Part shown: positions 10,373 to 18,614 of the stretch, in pieces
Layout of the letters: each line of letters begins with the position of its first letter
Position numbering within the stretch: position 1 is the stretch's first letter
Origin: Streptomyces sp. ISL-66
GTDB taxonomy: Bacteria > Actinomycetota > Actinomycetes > Streptomycetales > Streptomycetaceae
Direction: 5' to 3'
Assembly (NCBI RefSeq): GCF_018614135.1
Contig: NZ_JAGGOW010000004.1
Span: 1-51,750 of the forward strand
DNA length: 51,750 bases
Made by a program: the position numbers and the translations under genes
Notes under the pieces: generated by a model
What the model was told of the DNA's origin: nothing
The model's input: only the letters and a program-made list of their open reading frames with translations
Database searches by the model: none

Positions 10373-10436
10373 GTTCCAAAGGAACAGTTGCAAAGAAATA
10401 CTTGCATAGACTCCTTTGCAACTCTACTGTCGAGGT
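10373..10436 (+). promoter_or_regulatory. Leaderless promoter and two tandem palindromic operators of the ArsR-like gene
   Basis: Two dyads lie side by side: a 13-bp palindrome GTTCCAAAGGAAC (10373–10385), and a perfect 9-bp inverted repeat GTTGCAAAG (10387–10395) / CTTTGCAAC (10414–10422) with an 18-base centre. A promoter TTGCAT (10402–10407), 17-base spacer, TACTGT (10425–10430) overlaps the second dyad. The predicted start of transcription falls on the A of ATG 10437, so the mRNA would be leaderless. A regulator bound to the dyad would block the -35 region. Confidence 0.65.
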
Positions 10437-11033
10437 ATGCCCGACAAGAACGCCGAAGACCCGAAGCCGGCCGAGCCCCAGGTCCGCAAGCTCGACGCCC
10501 AGTCCCTGCGCGGCCTGGCCCACCCGCTGCGCATCCGCCTCCTGGGAGCCCTGCGCCTCCACGGGCCGGCCACCGCCTCGCAACTGGCGGAGCGGCTCGG
10601 GGAATCCAGCGGGGCCACCAGCTACCACCTGCGCCAGCTCGCCGCGTACGGGTTCGTCGAGGACGCCCCCGAGCACGGCAAGGGCCGCGAGCGCTGGTGG
10701 CGCCCCTCCCACGACGGCACCACCTTCGACGAGGCGCTGCTCTACGATCCCGACCCCGCCACGCGCACCGCCGCGGACATCTTCCTGGCCGAGATCGTCA
10801 AGATCCACGCGCAGGAGATGTCCGCCTGGCTGGGCGATGCCCCCACCTGGTCGCAGCAGTGGCGGCGCAGTTCGGAACTCAGCGACTACACCCTGCGGCT
10901 GACCGCCGAGCAGAGCCTCGAACTGATCCACAAGGTGCACGACCTGATCAACAGCTACCGCGATCTGCCGCCCTCGGAAGGCACGGAGACGGTCCGTTTC
11001 CACACGCACGCCTTCCCGCTCCGCACCCGGTAG
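10437..11033 (+). CDS. ArsR-type winged-helix transcriptional regulator
   Basis: A 198-residue DNA-binding protein with an ArsR-like winged helix at about 22–90 (LRGLAHPLRIRLLGALRLHG … SQLAERLGESSGATSYHLRQL), followed by a wing rich in charged residues (GKGRERWWRPS) and a helical C-terminus. It lacks the CVC metal-binding motif of metallosensors, so the inducer is more likely organic. ATG 10437 was chosen because it coincides with the predicted transcription start and the upstream dyads; there is no ribosome-binding site. It probably represses itself and the MFS exporter that follows the small gene downstream. Confidence 0.9.
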   Translation: MPDKNAEDPKPAEPQVRKLDAQSLRGLAHPLRIRLLGALRLHGPATASQLAERLGESSGATSYHLRQLAAYGFVEDAPEHGKGRERWWRPSHDGTTFDEALLYDPDPATRTAADIFLAEIVKIHAQEMSAWLGDAPTWSQQWRRSSELSDYTLRLTAEQSLELIHKVHDLINSYRDLPPSEGTETVRFHTHAFPLRTR

Positions 11034-11131
11034 CCCCTCCTCCCTCGGCCTCTTCGCTCCCCCTCGCCCCCCGCCTTCTTCGCCCCGCCCACTTCGCTTC
11101 CCCTCACCCCTTCCGCAGAAGGAGTCCTGCC

Positions 11132-11356
11132 GTGCACGCCTTCAGCCATGCCCTCATACACGCCGAGCTCCACACCATCCGCACCGCCGAGGCCGCCGCC
11201 TGGCGCCTCGCGCGGGAGGCCGCTCCCGCCGGAACCGGCCCCGGCCCCGCCCTGCGCGACCGGCTCGGCGAGGCCCTGATAGCCGCCGGCATTCGCCTGA
11301 TGCGGCCCGCCCACCTGCACCGCCGCATCACCCGCCCGTACGGCGGCATCGCGTGA
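11132..11356 (+). CDS. Small 74-aa protein coupled to the MFS exporter
   Basis: A short gene starting at GTG 11132, with GGAG 7 bases upstream (11121–11124). It encodes 74 residues rich in Ala, Arg and His (MHAFSHALIHAELHTIRTAE …). I recognise no domain; it looks helical and soluble. Its TGA overlaps the GTG of the MFS gene (GTGA, 11353–11356), so the two are translationally coupled. It may be a small partner of the transporter or simply a leader that sets its translation. The 98 bases before it are pyrimidine-rich and carry no other gene. Confidence 0.65.
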   Translation: MHAFSHALIHAELHTIRTAEAAAWRLAREAAPAGTGPGPALRDRLGEALIAAGIRLMRPAHLHRRITRPYGGIA

Positions 11357-12645
11357 GCCGTCGCCCCTTCACCGCCGTACTGCTCGCCAACACCATTTCG
11401 ATAGCCGGGAGTTCGCTCACCCTCATCGGTGTCCCGTGGTTCGTGCTCCAGACCACCGGCAGCGCCGGGCGGGCCGGGATCGTCGCCTTCTGCGCCACCC
11501 TGCCCGTCGTCGTGGCGGCCCTCGTCGGCGGCCCGGTCATCGACCGGATCGGCCGCCGCCGGGTCTCCGCCGCCTCCGACCTGATCTGCGGCCTGGCCGT
11601 CGCGGCGATTCCGCTGCTGCACTACGCCGGGCTGCTGGAGTTCTGGATGCTGTGCGCGCTGATGGCCGTCGGCGGCCTCGTGCACGCCCCCGGGCTCACC
11701 GCGCGCTACGTCCTGCTCCCCGACCTCGCCGACCACGCCGGCACCACCGTCACCCGCGCCGCCAGCCTCTACGACGCCGTCTCGCGCGGAGCCCGCATGA
11801 TCGGGGCCGCCCTGGCCGGCGTACTCATCGCCCTGGTCGGCGCCGAGTCGGTCCTGCTGCTCGACGCGGTCACCTTCGGGGCGTCCGCCCTGCTGGTCAC
11901 CGCGTTCCTGCGCGGGGTCCCGGCCGCCGAACCGCAGCGCGCGGCCAAGAAGGTGTCGCTGTCCGGCTACCGGGCCGAACTCGCCGAGGGCTGGAGGTTC
12001 CTGACCCGCTCGCGGCTGCTGCTCGGGATCACGGTGATGGTGATGATGACCAACGGCCTCGACCAGGGCTGGTCCTCGGTCCTGCTGCCGGTGCACGGCC
12101 GCGAGGCCCTCGGCGGGGCCGCCGCGCTGGGCCTGCTCATCGCCCTCTTCGGCGGGTTCGCGCTGCTCGGGGCCCTGCTCTACGGAGCCTGGGGCGAGCG
12201 GTTCCCCCGTAGGACCGTCTTCGCCGTGGCCTTCCTGCTGTGCGGATCACCGCGCTACGTCGTCGCCGCCTTCACCGACACCCCCGTGCCGCTCGCGGTG
12301 ACGATGGCCCTGTCCGGGCTGGGCGCGGGCATGCTGAATCCGATCCTGACCACGGTGATGCTGGAGAGGGTGCCCGACGGGCTGCGCAGCCGGGTCGCGG
12401 GCGTGACCACGGCCGGCTGCGAGCTGACGATGCCGCTGGGCGGACTGGCCGCCGGACTGCTCGTCGACGGGTTCGGGGTGACGCGGGCGCTGCTCGCCTT
12501 CGGCGGGGTGTACCTCCTCGTCACGCTCGCTCCGCTGCTGTTCCCGGCCTGGCGGGACCTCGGGTCCCCGAGGATCAGCAGGACGGAACCGGTTCGTCTT
12601 TCTGCAGCGCCCGAAGCGCGTTCACCGCGTCCGTCAGTGAGGTGA
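11353..12645 (+). CDS. MFS transporter, drug-efflux type
   Basis: A 430-residue major facilitator protein with about 12 membrane helices and the loop 2–3 motif GGPVIDRIGRRRV (about 57–69). This profile fits the MFS_3/enterobactin-exporter-like group. It is preceded by the ArsR-like regulator and a small coupled protein, so it is probably induced efflux; the substrate is unknown. Start GTG 11353 overlaps the small gene by 4 bases. The last 71 bases overlap, tail to tail, the end of the S16 protease gene on the other strand. Confidence 0.88.
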   Translation: MSRRPFTAVLLANTISIAGSSLTLIGVPWFVLQTTGSAGRAGIVAFCATLPVVVAALVGGPVIDRIGRRRVSAASDLICGLAVAAIPLLHYAGLLEFWMLCALMAVGGLVHAPGLTARYVLLPDLADHAGTTVTRAASLYDAVSRGARMIGAALAGVLIALVGAESVLLLDAVTFGASALLVTAFLRGVPAAEPQRAAKKVSLSGYRAELAEGWRFLTRSRLLLGITVMVMMTNGLDQGWSSVLLPVHGREALGGAAALGLLIALFGGFALLGALLYGAWGERFPRRTVFAVAFLLCGSPRYVVAAFTDTPVPLAVTMALSGLGAGMLNPILTTVMLERVPDGLRSRVAGVTTAGCELTMPLGGLAAGLLVDGFGVTRALLAFGGVYLLVTLAPLLFPAWRDLGSPRISRTEPVRLSAAPEARSPRPSVR

Positions 12646-13372
12646 CGGGGATCAGCCGCAGCCCCTCGGGGAGTTCGGACTGCGCGTCCGAGCACTCCGC
12701 CGCCGGTACGAGGAACACGCTCGCCCCGTCGCGCTGCGCGGCCTGGGTCTTCAGGGCCACCCCGCCGACGGCGCCGACCTTCCCGTCCGCGTCGATGGTG
12801 CCCGTACCGGCGATGGTGCGGCCGCCGGTGAGATCGCCGCCGCCGCCGTTCCCGTCGAGCTTGTCGACGATGCCGAGGGAGAAGAGCAGGCCGGCGCTCG
12901 GGCCGCCGACGTCGGCGAGGTTCAGCGTGACGTTCACGTCCTTCGGATCCTTGTGGAGATAGCCGAGCGCGGCCTCGGAGGCCGTCGACTGCGACTTGGT
13001 CATCTCCTCCAAGTTGTGCTCCTCGATGTCCTTGTCGCTTCCACCCGACGGGTACACGGCCTCGCGGGGCATGACCGCGCGGGTGGTGTCGAACCAGTCG
13101 TCGACCAGCTCGGGAAGGGTGACGGAGGTGGAGGGGCCGGTGGCCTGGATGGTGGTCATCCTCAGCTGGCCGGTGGTCTCCCGGGTCGGCGCCCCGGTGA
13201 CGGTGATGACCTGCTTGCCGTCGCGGGAGCCGAGCACGTCGGCCGTGAGGCCCGGCTGCGCGATCACGAAGGGCAGCGGGGCGGCGGCCGCGACGGCGAA
13301 CAGCGCGAGCACGGGCACGGCGCAGACGGCGAGGGCGGCGGGACGCGGCAGGCGTGTGAGGCGAGAGAGCAC
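12575..13372 (-). CDS. Secreted/membrane-anchored S16 (Lon-type) serine peptidase domain protein
   Basis: A 265-residue protein with an N-terminal membrane segment (AALAVCAVPVLALFAVAAAAP, about 11–30) and a Lon-type proteolytic domain. The Ser of the dyad is in GGPSAGLLFSLG and the Lys in GKVGAVGGVALKTQAA. It lacks the ATPase domain of Lon, and I see no clear PDZ domain between anchor and protease, although the related YlbL-type proteins of Firmicutes have one. It probably works outside the cytoplasm on membrane-proximal substrates. Start is GTG 13372. The 3' end overlaps the MFS gene by 71 bases. Confidence 0.88.
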   Translation of the reverse strand: MLSRLTRLPRPAALAVCAVPVLALFAVAAAAPLPFVIAQPGLTADVLGSRDGKQVITVTGAPTRETTGQLRMTTIQATGPSTSVTLPELVDDWFDTTRAVMPREAVYPSGGSDKDIEEHNLEEMTKSQSTASEAALGYLHKDPKDVNVTLNLADVGGPSAGLLFSLGIVDKLDGNGGGGDLTGGRTIAGTGTIDADGKVGAVGGVALKTQAAQRDGASVFLVPAAECSDAQSELPEGLRLIPVTSLTDAVNALRALQKDEPVPSC

Positions 13373-13407
13373 CCGGTCAATCTAGCGCGGCCGCCGGGCA
13401 ACGGATC

Positions 13408-13439
13408 GGGCCGCGCCCCCGGCGGAGGGGACGCGGCCC
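13408..13439 (-). terminator. Terminator after the IclR gene
   Basis: The inverted repeat GGGCCGCG (13408–13415) / CGCGGCCC (13432–13439) has further C/G-run pairing inside. It lies 33 bases downstream of the IclR stop. Confidence 0.6.
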
Positions 13440-13472
13440 GGCGTTCCGGTGCCTGACGGCCTGCTGCCCTGC

Positions 13473-14114
13473 TCAGCGCAGTGCGTCGGCCACTTCGCGG
13501 GCGGCGTCCACCACGCGCGGTCCGACCCGCTCGGGCACGGCGTCGGCCAGCATGACGACGCCGACGCTGCCTTCCAGGCCCGTGATGCCCACGAGCGGCG
13601 CGGCAGCCCCGCTGGCGCCCGCTTCGAGCTCTCCGTGGGTCAGCGTGTACCCGGGCTCGATGAGCGAGCCCTGACGGGCGGCCAGGATGGCCCGGCCGGC
13701 CGCCCCGCGGTCGAGCGGGTGGCGGAAACCGGCCCGGTAGGCCACGTGGTAGTCGGTCCAGGTCGGCTCGACGACGGCCACGGCGAGCGCCTCCGTGCCG
13801 TCCACGAGGGTCAGGTGCGCGGTGGCGCCGATGTCCTCGGCCAGCGAACGCAGCGCGGGCAGGGCCGCCTCGCGCACCAGTGGGTGGACCTGTCGGCCGA
13901 GGCGCAGCACGCCGAGTCCGACGCGGGCGCGGCCGCCGAGGTCGCGGCGGACCAGGGCGTGCTGTTCGAGGGTGGCCAGGAGGCGGTAGACCACGGTGCG
14001 GTTCACACCGAGGCGGTTGGAGAGCTCGGTGACGGTCAGACCGTGGTCGGTGTCGGCGAGCAGTTTGAGAACTCGGAGTCCTCGGTCGAGAGTCTGGGAG
14101 GTTTCCGCGGTCAC
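13473..14114 (-). CDS. IclR-family transcriptional regulator
   Basis: A 213-residue regulator with an N-terminal winged helix (TLDRGLRVLKLLADTDHGLTV … NRTVVYRLLATLEQHALVRRD, residues about 7–58) and a C-terminal effector-binding GAF-like domain (VHPLVREAALPALRSLAEDIGATAHLTLVDG …). GTG 14114 is chosen as start because GGAGAGG lies 4–10 bases upstream and the frame before it has no coding character. No neighbouring catabolic operon is linked to it, so its target is unknown. Confidence 0.88.
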   Translation of the reverse strand: MTAETSQTLDRGLRVLKLLADTDHGLTVTELSNRLGVNRTVVYRLLATLEQHALVRRDLGGRARVGLGVLRLGRQVHPLVREAALPALRSLAEDIGATAHLTLVDGTEALAVAVVEPTWTDYHVAYRAGFRHPLDRGAAGRAILAARQGSLIEPGYTLTHGELEAGASGAAAPLVGITGLEGSVGVVMLADAVPERVGPRVVDAAREVADALR

Positions 14115-14574
14115 GACGCCTCTCCCTCTTTCGGTGAGCGGCGGTGACTCTCTGGGGGAACGCCGCCGGTCCCTCGGCGACGCACGGAGAGGCCGCCGGT
14201 AGCGGCCATGGCACCGGCTGCGCTCCCGCGGCGGCGTTGCCACGGGGCGTTCGATGCGGGGACAGTAGCGAGCGGGTTCGCTGAGCGGAAGGGCTCGTCC
14301 AGAATCCGGGCGCCTACTGCCGGTTTATGCCGGTTGAAATCCCCTTTCGCCGTCAATTCGTGACCTGCACGACTCGCCGCCGCGCTACGGGCGTGGTCGG
14401 CCCGGCCAAGGCCGCGGCCGCCTCGGGAGCGGGGCCGCGGACGCCCGGCGGATGCCCGCGAACCCCCCGCAACGCCCGCGCACGTGACTGCCCGTAGCGG
14501 GCGGGGCCCCACGCGAACGGGTCCGTGCGAACATCCGCACGGACCCGTTTCACTTCCTGGAGGAAAATCCGGAC
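14115..14574. other. 460-base intergenic region with helicase terminator
   Basis: This region lies between the helicase stop and the IclR start, both on the minus strand. It contains the helicase terminator (14516–14549) and presumably the IclR promoter near 14120–14350. The lower-GC patch at 14325–14365 is a candidate promoter. I found no gene here; the minus frame running through it has no coding signature. Confidence 0.5.
14516..14549 (-). terminator. Terminator of the DEAD/DEAH helicase gene
   Basis: A perfect 14-bp stem (14516–14529 with 14536–14549) and a 6-base loop lie 25 bases downstream of the helicase stop. Confidence 0.8.
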
Positions 14575-16359
14575 TCACCGCATCCGGGTCGCCCACTCCT
14601 GCACCTTCTTGATCCGCTCCCGCAGCTGACCCGCCGTCGCCTCCGCGCTCGGCGGCCCGCCGCACACCCGGCGCAGCTCCGTGTGGAGCACGCCGTGCGG
14701 CTTGCCGCTCTGGTGGACGTACGCGCCGACCATCGTGTTCAGCGACTTGCGCAGTTCCAGCAGCTCCTTGTGCGAGACCACCGGCCGCCGGTCGGCCGGC
14801 AGCTCCAGCAGGTCCGCCTCCGCGTCCGGCTTGCGCCGGCTGTGCGCGATCTGCCGCGACTGCCGCTTCTGGAGCAGCATCTGCACCTGGTCCGGCTCCA
14901 GCAGCCCGGGGATGCCGAGGTAGTCCTGCTCCTCCTCGCTGCCCGGGTGCGCCTGCATGCCGAACTCGGCGCCGTCGTACAGCACCCGGTCGAAGACGGC
15001 GTCGGACTCCAGTGCCTCGAAGGACATCTGCTCGTCCTCGCCGGTGTCCTCGTCCTCCTGCTTGTTCGCCTCGTCCATTTCCTTCTCGGACTCGGCGTAC
15101 GGGTCTTCCTCGCCCTGCTTCTTCGGCTTGTCGAGGACGTGGTCGCGCTCGACTTCCATCTCGCTCGCGAAGCCCAGTAGATAGGGAATGGTCGGCAGGA
15201 ACACCGACGCCGTCTCGCCCCGCCTGCGCGAGCGCACGAAACGCCCGACGGCCTGCGCGAAGAACAGCGGGGTCGAGATGGTGGTGGCGTACACGCCGAC
15301 CGCGAGCCTGGGCACGTCGACGCCCTCGGACACCATGCGGACGGCGACCATCCAGCGGTCGTTGCTCGCGGCGAAGTCGTCGATCCGCTTCGAGGCGCCC
15401 GTGTCGTCGGACAGGACGACGGTGGGCTTCGTACCGGTGATCTCGCGGATCAGCTTGGCGTACGCGCGCGCCGAGTCCTGGTCGGCGGCGATCACGAGCC
15501 CGCCCGCGTCCGGGATGCCCTTCCTGACCTCGGTCAGCCGCTGGTCGGCGGCGCGCAGCACGTTCGGCATCCAGTCGCCGCGCGCGTCCAGCGCCGTGCG
15601 CCAGGCCTGCGAGATGGCGTCCTTGGTCATCGGCTCCCCGAGGCGTGCGGCGATCTCGTCGCCCGCCTTGGTGCGCCAGCGCATGTTGCCGCTGTAGGAG
15701 AGGAAGATGACCGGCCGGACGACGCCGTCGCCGAGCGCGTTCCCGTAGCCGTAGGTGTAGTCGGCGGAGGACCGCCGGATCCCGTCGTTCCCCTCCTCGT
15801 ACGTCACGAAGGGGATCGGGTTCGTATCGGACCGGAAGGGCGTGCCGGTCAGGGCGAGCCGCCGGGTCGCCGGGTCGAAGGCCTCCAGGCAGGCCTCGCC
15901 CCAGGACTTCGAGTCACCGGCGTGGTGGATCTCGTCGAGGATGACCAGGGTCTTGCGCTGCTCGCAGCGGTTGCGGTGCAGCATCGGCCGCACGCCCACG
16001 CCCGCGTACGTGACCGCGACCCCGTGGTAGTCCTTGCTCAGCGGCCCGGCGGAGTACTCCGGATCCAGCCGGATGCCTATCCGGGCGGCGGCTTCGGCCC
16101 ACTGCTTCTTCAGGTGCTCGGTCGGCGCGACGACGGTCACCTGCTGCACCACGTGGTGGTGCAGCAGCCAGGACGCCAGGGTCAGCGCGAAGGTCGTCTT
16201 TCCGGCGCCGGGGGTCGCGACCGCGAGGAAGTCGCGCGGCTGGGTCTCCAGGTACCGGTCCAGTGCACCCTGCTGCCAGGCTCGCAGGGCGCTGGCGGTA
16301 CCCCAGGGCGCCCGGCCGGGGAAGGCGGGTGAGAGGTGGTGGGAGGCGGTAGTAGTCAC
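14575..16359 (-). CDS. DEAD/DEAH-box (SF2) helicase
   Basis: A 594-residue superfamily 2 helicase. Motif I is ATPGAGKTTFA (about 49–59), motif Ia VVAPTEHLKKQW, motif II DEIH (LVILDEIHHAGDSK), motif III LALTGTPFRSD, and motif VI QAVGRFVRSRRRGE. An acidic insertion (EKEMDEANKQEDEDTGEDEQ) lies after the second RecA domain, followed by a C-terminal region with a basic segment. It resembles the UvrB/ResIII-type DNA helicases of actinomycetes; substrate and pathway are unassigned. Start GTG 16359 has GGAG just upstream and begins with the conserved VTTTASHHLSP; ATG 16389 in frame has no ribosome-binding site. Confidence 0.88.
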   Translation of the reverse strand: MTTTASHHLSPAFPGRAPWGTASALRAWQQGALDRYLETQPRDFLAVATPGAGKTTFALTLASWLLHHHVVQQVTVVAPTEHLKKQWAEAAARIGIRLDPEYSAGPLSKDYHGVAVTYAGVGVRPMLHRNRCEQRKTLVILDEIHHAGDSKSWGEACLEAFDPATRRLALTGTPFRSDTNPIPFVTYEEGNDGIRRSSADYTYGYGNALGDGVVRPVIFLSYSGNMRWRTKAGDEIAARLGEPMTKDAISQAWRTALDARGDWMPNVLRAADQRLTEVRKGIPDAGGLVIAADQDSARAYAKLIREITGTKPTVVLSDDTGASKRIDDFAASNDRWMVAVRMVSEGVDVPRLAVGVYATTISTPLFFAQAVGRFVRSRRRGETASVFLPTIPYLLGFASEMEVERDHVLDKPKKQGEEDPYAESEKEMDEANKQEDEDTGEDEQMSFEALESDAVFDRVLYDGAEFGMQAHPGSEEEQDYLGIPGLLEPDQVQMLLQKRQSRQIAHSRRKPDAEADLLELPADRRPVVSHKELLELRKSLNTMVGAYVHQSGKPHGVLHTELRRVCGGPPSAEATAGQLRERIKKVQEWATRMR

Positions 16360-16515
16360 GGTCTCCGGTTCGGGCTCTCGGCGGCGCATCCGTCACGGGC
16401 AGCGGGTACGCGCAGGGTACGGGCGGTCGTACGTAGGACAACCGGGCCACCCTACCGGCCCGGACCCGCCCCTCGCGGAGCAACAGGCCCGCGACCTCGG
16501 CGCGTGCGGCGAGCG

Positions 16516-16905
16516 TCACATCGGGGGCGCCAGCAGATCCCGCAGCCCCTGCGCGATGACTTTGACGTCATCGGCCTCTCCCGTCGCCACGGCGATCACC
16601 AGACGCTCGGCCGCGTCGATGTCCGGCCACAGGTCCACGCCGTTCATCGCGAGGAACGTGACGCATGACAGCCAGGCGGTGCGCTTGTTCCCGTCGAAGA
16701 ACGGATGGTTGATCGCCAGGGACTGGAGGAGCGCGGCCGCCTTGTCGATCACGTCGGGGTACGCCTCCTCGCCGAACATGGCAGCCGACGGCCGGTGGAC
16801 CGCCGACTCCAGCAGGCCGACGTCCCGCACCACGATCTGCATGTCCGGGCACGCGGCCGAGGCGATCTCCAGCACATCCTCGGATGTCAGGTAGACACAG
16901 CTCAC
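16516..16905 (-). CDS. Fic/Doc-family toxin
   Basis: A 129-residue Doc-like protein with the complete Fic motif HPFFDGNKR (67–75), which binds the nucleotide and contains the catalytic His67. Doc toxins transfer phosphate or AMP to targets such as EF-Tu. The length matches phage P1 Doc (126 aa). It starts at GTG 16905, overlapping the antitoxin stop by 4 bases (GTGA), which is typical antitoxin-first toxin–antitoxin coupling. The motif is intact, so the toxin is probably active. Family is firm; the modification catalysed is inference. Confidence 0.92.
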   Translation of the reverse strand: MSCVYLTSEDVLEIASAACPDMQIVVRDVGLLESAVHRPSAAMFGEEAYPDVIDKAAALLQSLAINHPFFDGNKRTAWLSCVTFLAMNGVDLWPDIDAAERLVIAVATGEADDVKVIAQGLRDLLAPPM

Positions 16906-17102
16906 TTGAGCCGCTCCATGAGCTCGCCCCACTTGGCCGCCTGCTCCTTGGCCGTCTGACGGACGATGGCCTGGTGCGCGGTTCTGGCCAGGTAGTCGTC
17001 CACCGCCCGGAGCAGTATCGCGTGCATGCTCGTCCCCTCCTCCTCGGCGCGGAGCTTGAGGGCCTCTTGCTGGTCGTCTCGGAGCCGCAGATTCATAGCC
17101 AT
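16902..17102 (-). CDS. Ribbon-helix-helix antitoxin of the Fic/Doc module
   Basis: A 66-residue protein with an Arc/CopG-like ribbon-helix-helix (MNLRLRDDQQEALKLRAEEE … SMHAILLRAVDDYLA) and a C-terminal helix (AKWGELMERLK) that probably contacts the toxin. It should neutralise the Fic protein and repress its own promoter; the three GGTACC sites directly upstream fit that. ATG 17102 or ATG 17096 could be the start, and neither has a ribosome-binding site, so the mRNA may be leaderless. Confidence 0.88.
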   Translation of the reverse strand: MAMNLRLRDDQQEALKLRAEEEGTSMHAILLRAVDDYLARTAHQAIVRQTAKEQAAKWGELMERLK

Positions 17103-17141
17103 ACCAAAACGGTACCAGCGGGGGTACCGAAGTGGTACCGA
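17103..17141 (-). promoter_or_regulatory. Triple GGTACC operator/promoter of the antitoxin–toxin operon
   Basis: The 39 bases between the MFS stop and the antitoxin start contain GGTACC at 17111–17116, 17123–17128 and 17134–17139, spaced 12 and 11 bases. All three therefore face the same side of the helix, one turn apart. This is a plausible cooperative operator for the ribbon-helix-helix antitoxin. Confidence 0.65.
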
Positions 17142-18614
17142 TTACCCCCGTACGGGCGAGGGCTCCGGGACCCCGTCCAGTCGGCTCGCCACCCACGCCC
17201 CCACCAGCGCGACGCAGGCCATCGGCAGGAAGACCACCACGAAGGCGCCGGGGTGCGAAGCCCCGCCCCCCGCGGCCACGGTGTGCGCCGCGCCCACCGC
17301 TCCCCCGCCGAGCGCGGCGAACGCCGCCCCGCCCGCCGCCAGCAGCACGACATTGGCCAGCGCGTCGGAGATCTGCAGCGAGGCGGAGTTCGCCCCCGCC
17401 TCCTCCGGCGCCGACAGCTTCAACAGCAGCACGCTCGTGGAGCCGATCACCAGCCCCATCCCCAGGCACCCCAGTGCCCACACCAACGCCAGCGTCCACA
17501 CCGGCACGGACTCGATCAGCACGGCGGGCGCCCCGGCGATGGCCAGCGCCACCAGGACCATCCCGCCCACCATCAGCCGCTCCCGGTACGGCGCCACGCG
17601 CCCCTTGGACTGCACCCAGGAGCCCGCCGCCCACGTCACCCCGCCCAGCGCCAGCGAGAACCCGGCCAGCGTCGGGCTCAGCCCCCGCTGGGTGACGAGC
17701 ATCAGCGGTACGAAGCTCTCCGCCGCGATGAACGACCCCGCGGCCACGCCCCGCAGCAGCACCACCGCGGGCAGCCCGCGCCGCGCCCGGTAGGTCCCGC
17801 GCGGCAGCAGCCCCAACACGGCCGGCACCAGCAGGGCCGCGCCCGCCAGGCCCGGCAGCAGCGACAGCCACCGCAGGTCCTGGGCCGCGTACTGGAGCAG
17901 CCCCGCGCCGGCCGAGATCCCGAAGGCGAGCCGGATCCGGCGCCGGTCGAACGCGACGGGCGGGCCCTCGGGATCCACGGGCCCGGACGCGGTCCGGCGT
18001 ATCGCCGGAAGCGCCACGATGAGGGGGACGACCACCAGGGCCGGTATCCCGAGGAAGACCCAGCGCCACCCGAGGTGCTCGGTCACCGTGCCCGAGGCCA
18101 GCGGTCCGACGATCGACGGCACGACCCAGCTCGCGGCGAAGGCCGCCATGATCGCGGGCCGCAGCCGCTCCTCGTAGGCCCGGCTGACGACGACGTAGAG
18201 CGCGACGATGACGAGCCCGCCGCCGAACCCCTGCACGGCCCGCCCGACCACGAACAGCCACATCGCCCCCGCCGTCCCGGAGAGCACCAGCCCGGCGGCG
18301 AAGGCCCCGATCCCGACGGTCAGCGGCCGCAGCGGCCCCTGCCGGTCGGCCCACTGCCCGGAGAGCACCATCCCGAACAGGCTCGTCGTGAAGTAGGAGG
18401 AGAAGGCGAAGGCGTACAGCCCGATCCCCTCCAGCTCGCGCGCGGCCACCGGCATGGCGGTCCCGACGGCGGTGGCCTCGAAGGCGATCAGGAAGATGAC
18501 GGAGATGATCCCGATGCTGAGCGTCCGGTACGCCGGCCCGAGGATCCCGCCCTGCGGAGAGGCCGGGACGGCTATGTGGCTGGTGCTGGCGGCTTGCTCC
18601 GGGAGGACGCTCAT
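17142..18614 (-). CDS. MFS transporter, EmrB/QacA-like (DHA2, about 14 TM)
   Basis: A 490-residue drug:H+ antiporter-type protein. The first helix carries the family-like segment FEATAVGTAMPVAARELEG (about 45–63), loop 2–3 has SGQWADRQGPLRPL, and helix 5 has the antiporter-type segment SWVVPSIVGPLASG. The rest alternates hydrophobic helices, about 14 by eye. It probably exports a small toxic compound; the substrate is unknown. Start ATG 18614 has GGGGCG close upstream. The antitoxin–toxin pair follows 39 bases after its stop on the same strand. Confidence 0.88.
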   Translation of the reverse strand: MSVLPEQAASTSHIAVPASPQGGILGPAYRTLSIGIISVIFLIAFEATAVGTAMPVAARELEGIGLYAFAFSSYFTTSLFGMVLSGQWADRQGPLRPLTVGIGAFAAGLVLSGTAGAMWLFVVGRAVQGFGGGLVIVALYVVVSRAYEERLRPAIMAAFAASWVVPSIVGPLASGTVTEHLGWRWVFLGIPALVVVPLIVALPAIRRTASGPVDPEGPPVAFDRRRIRLAFGISAGAGLLQYAAQDLRWLSLLPGLAGAALLVPAVLGLLPRGTYRARRGLPAVVLLRGVAAGSFIAAESFVPLMLVTQRGLSPTLAGFSLALGGVTWAAGSWVQSKGRVAPYRERLMVGGMVLVALAIAGAPAVLIESVPVWTLALVWALGCLGMGLVIGSTSVLLLKLSAPEEAGANSASLQISDALANVVLLAAGGAAFAALGGGAVGAAHTVAAGGGASHPGAFVVVFLPMACVALVGAWVASRLDGVPEPSPVRG

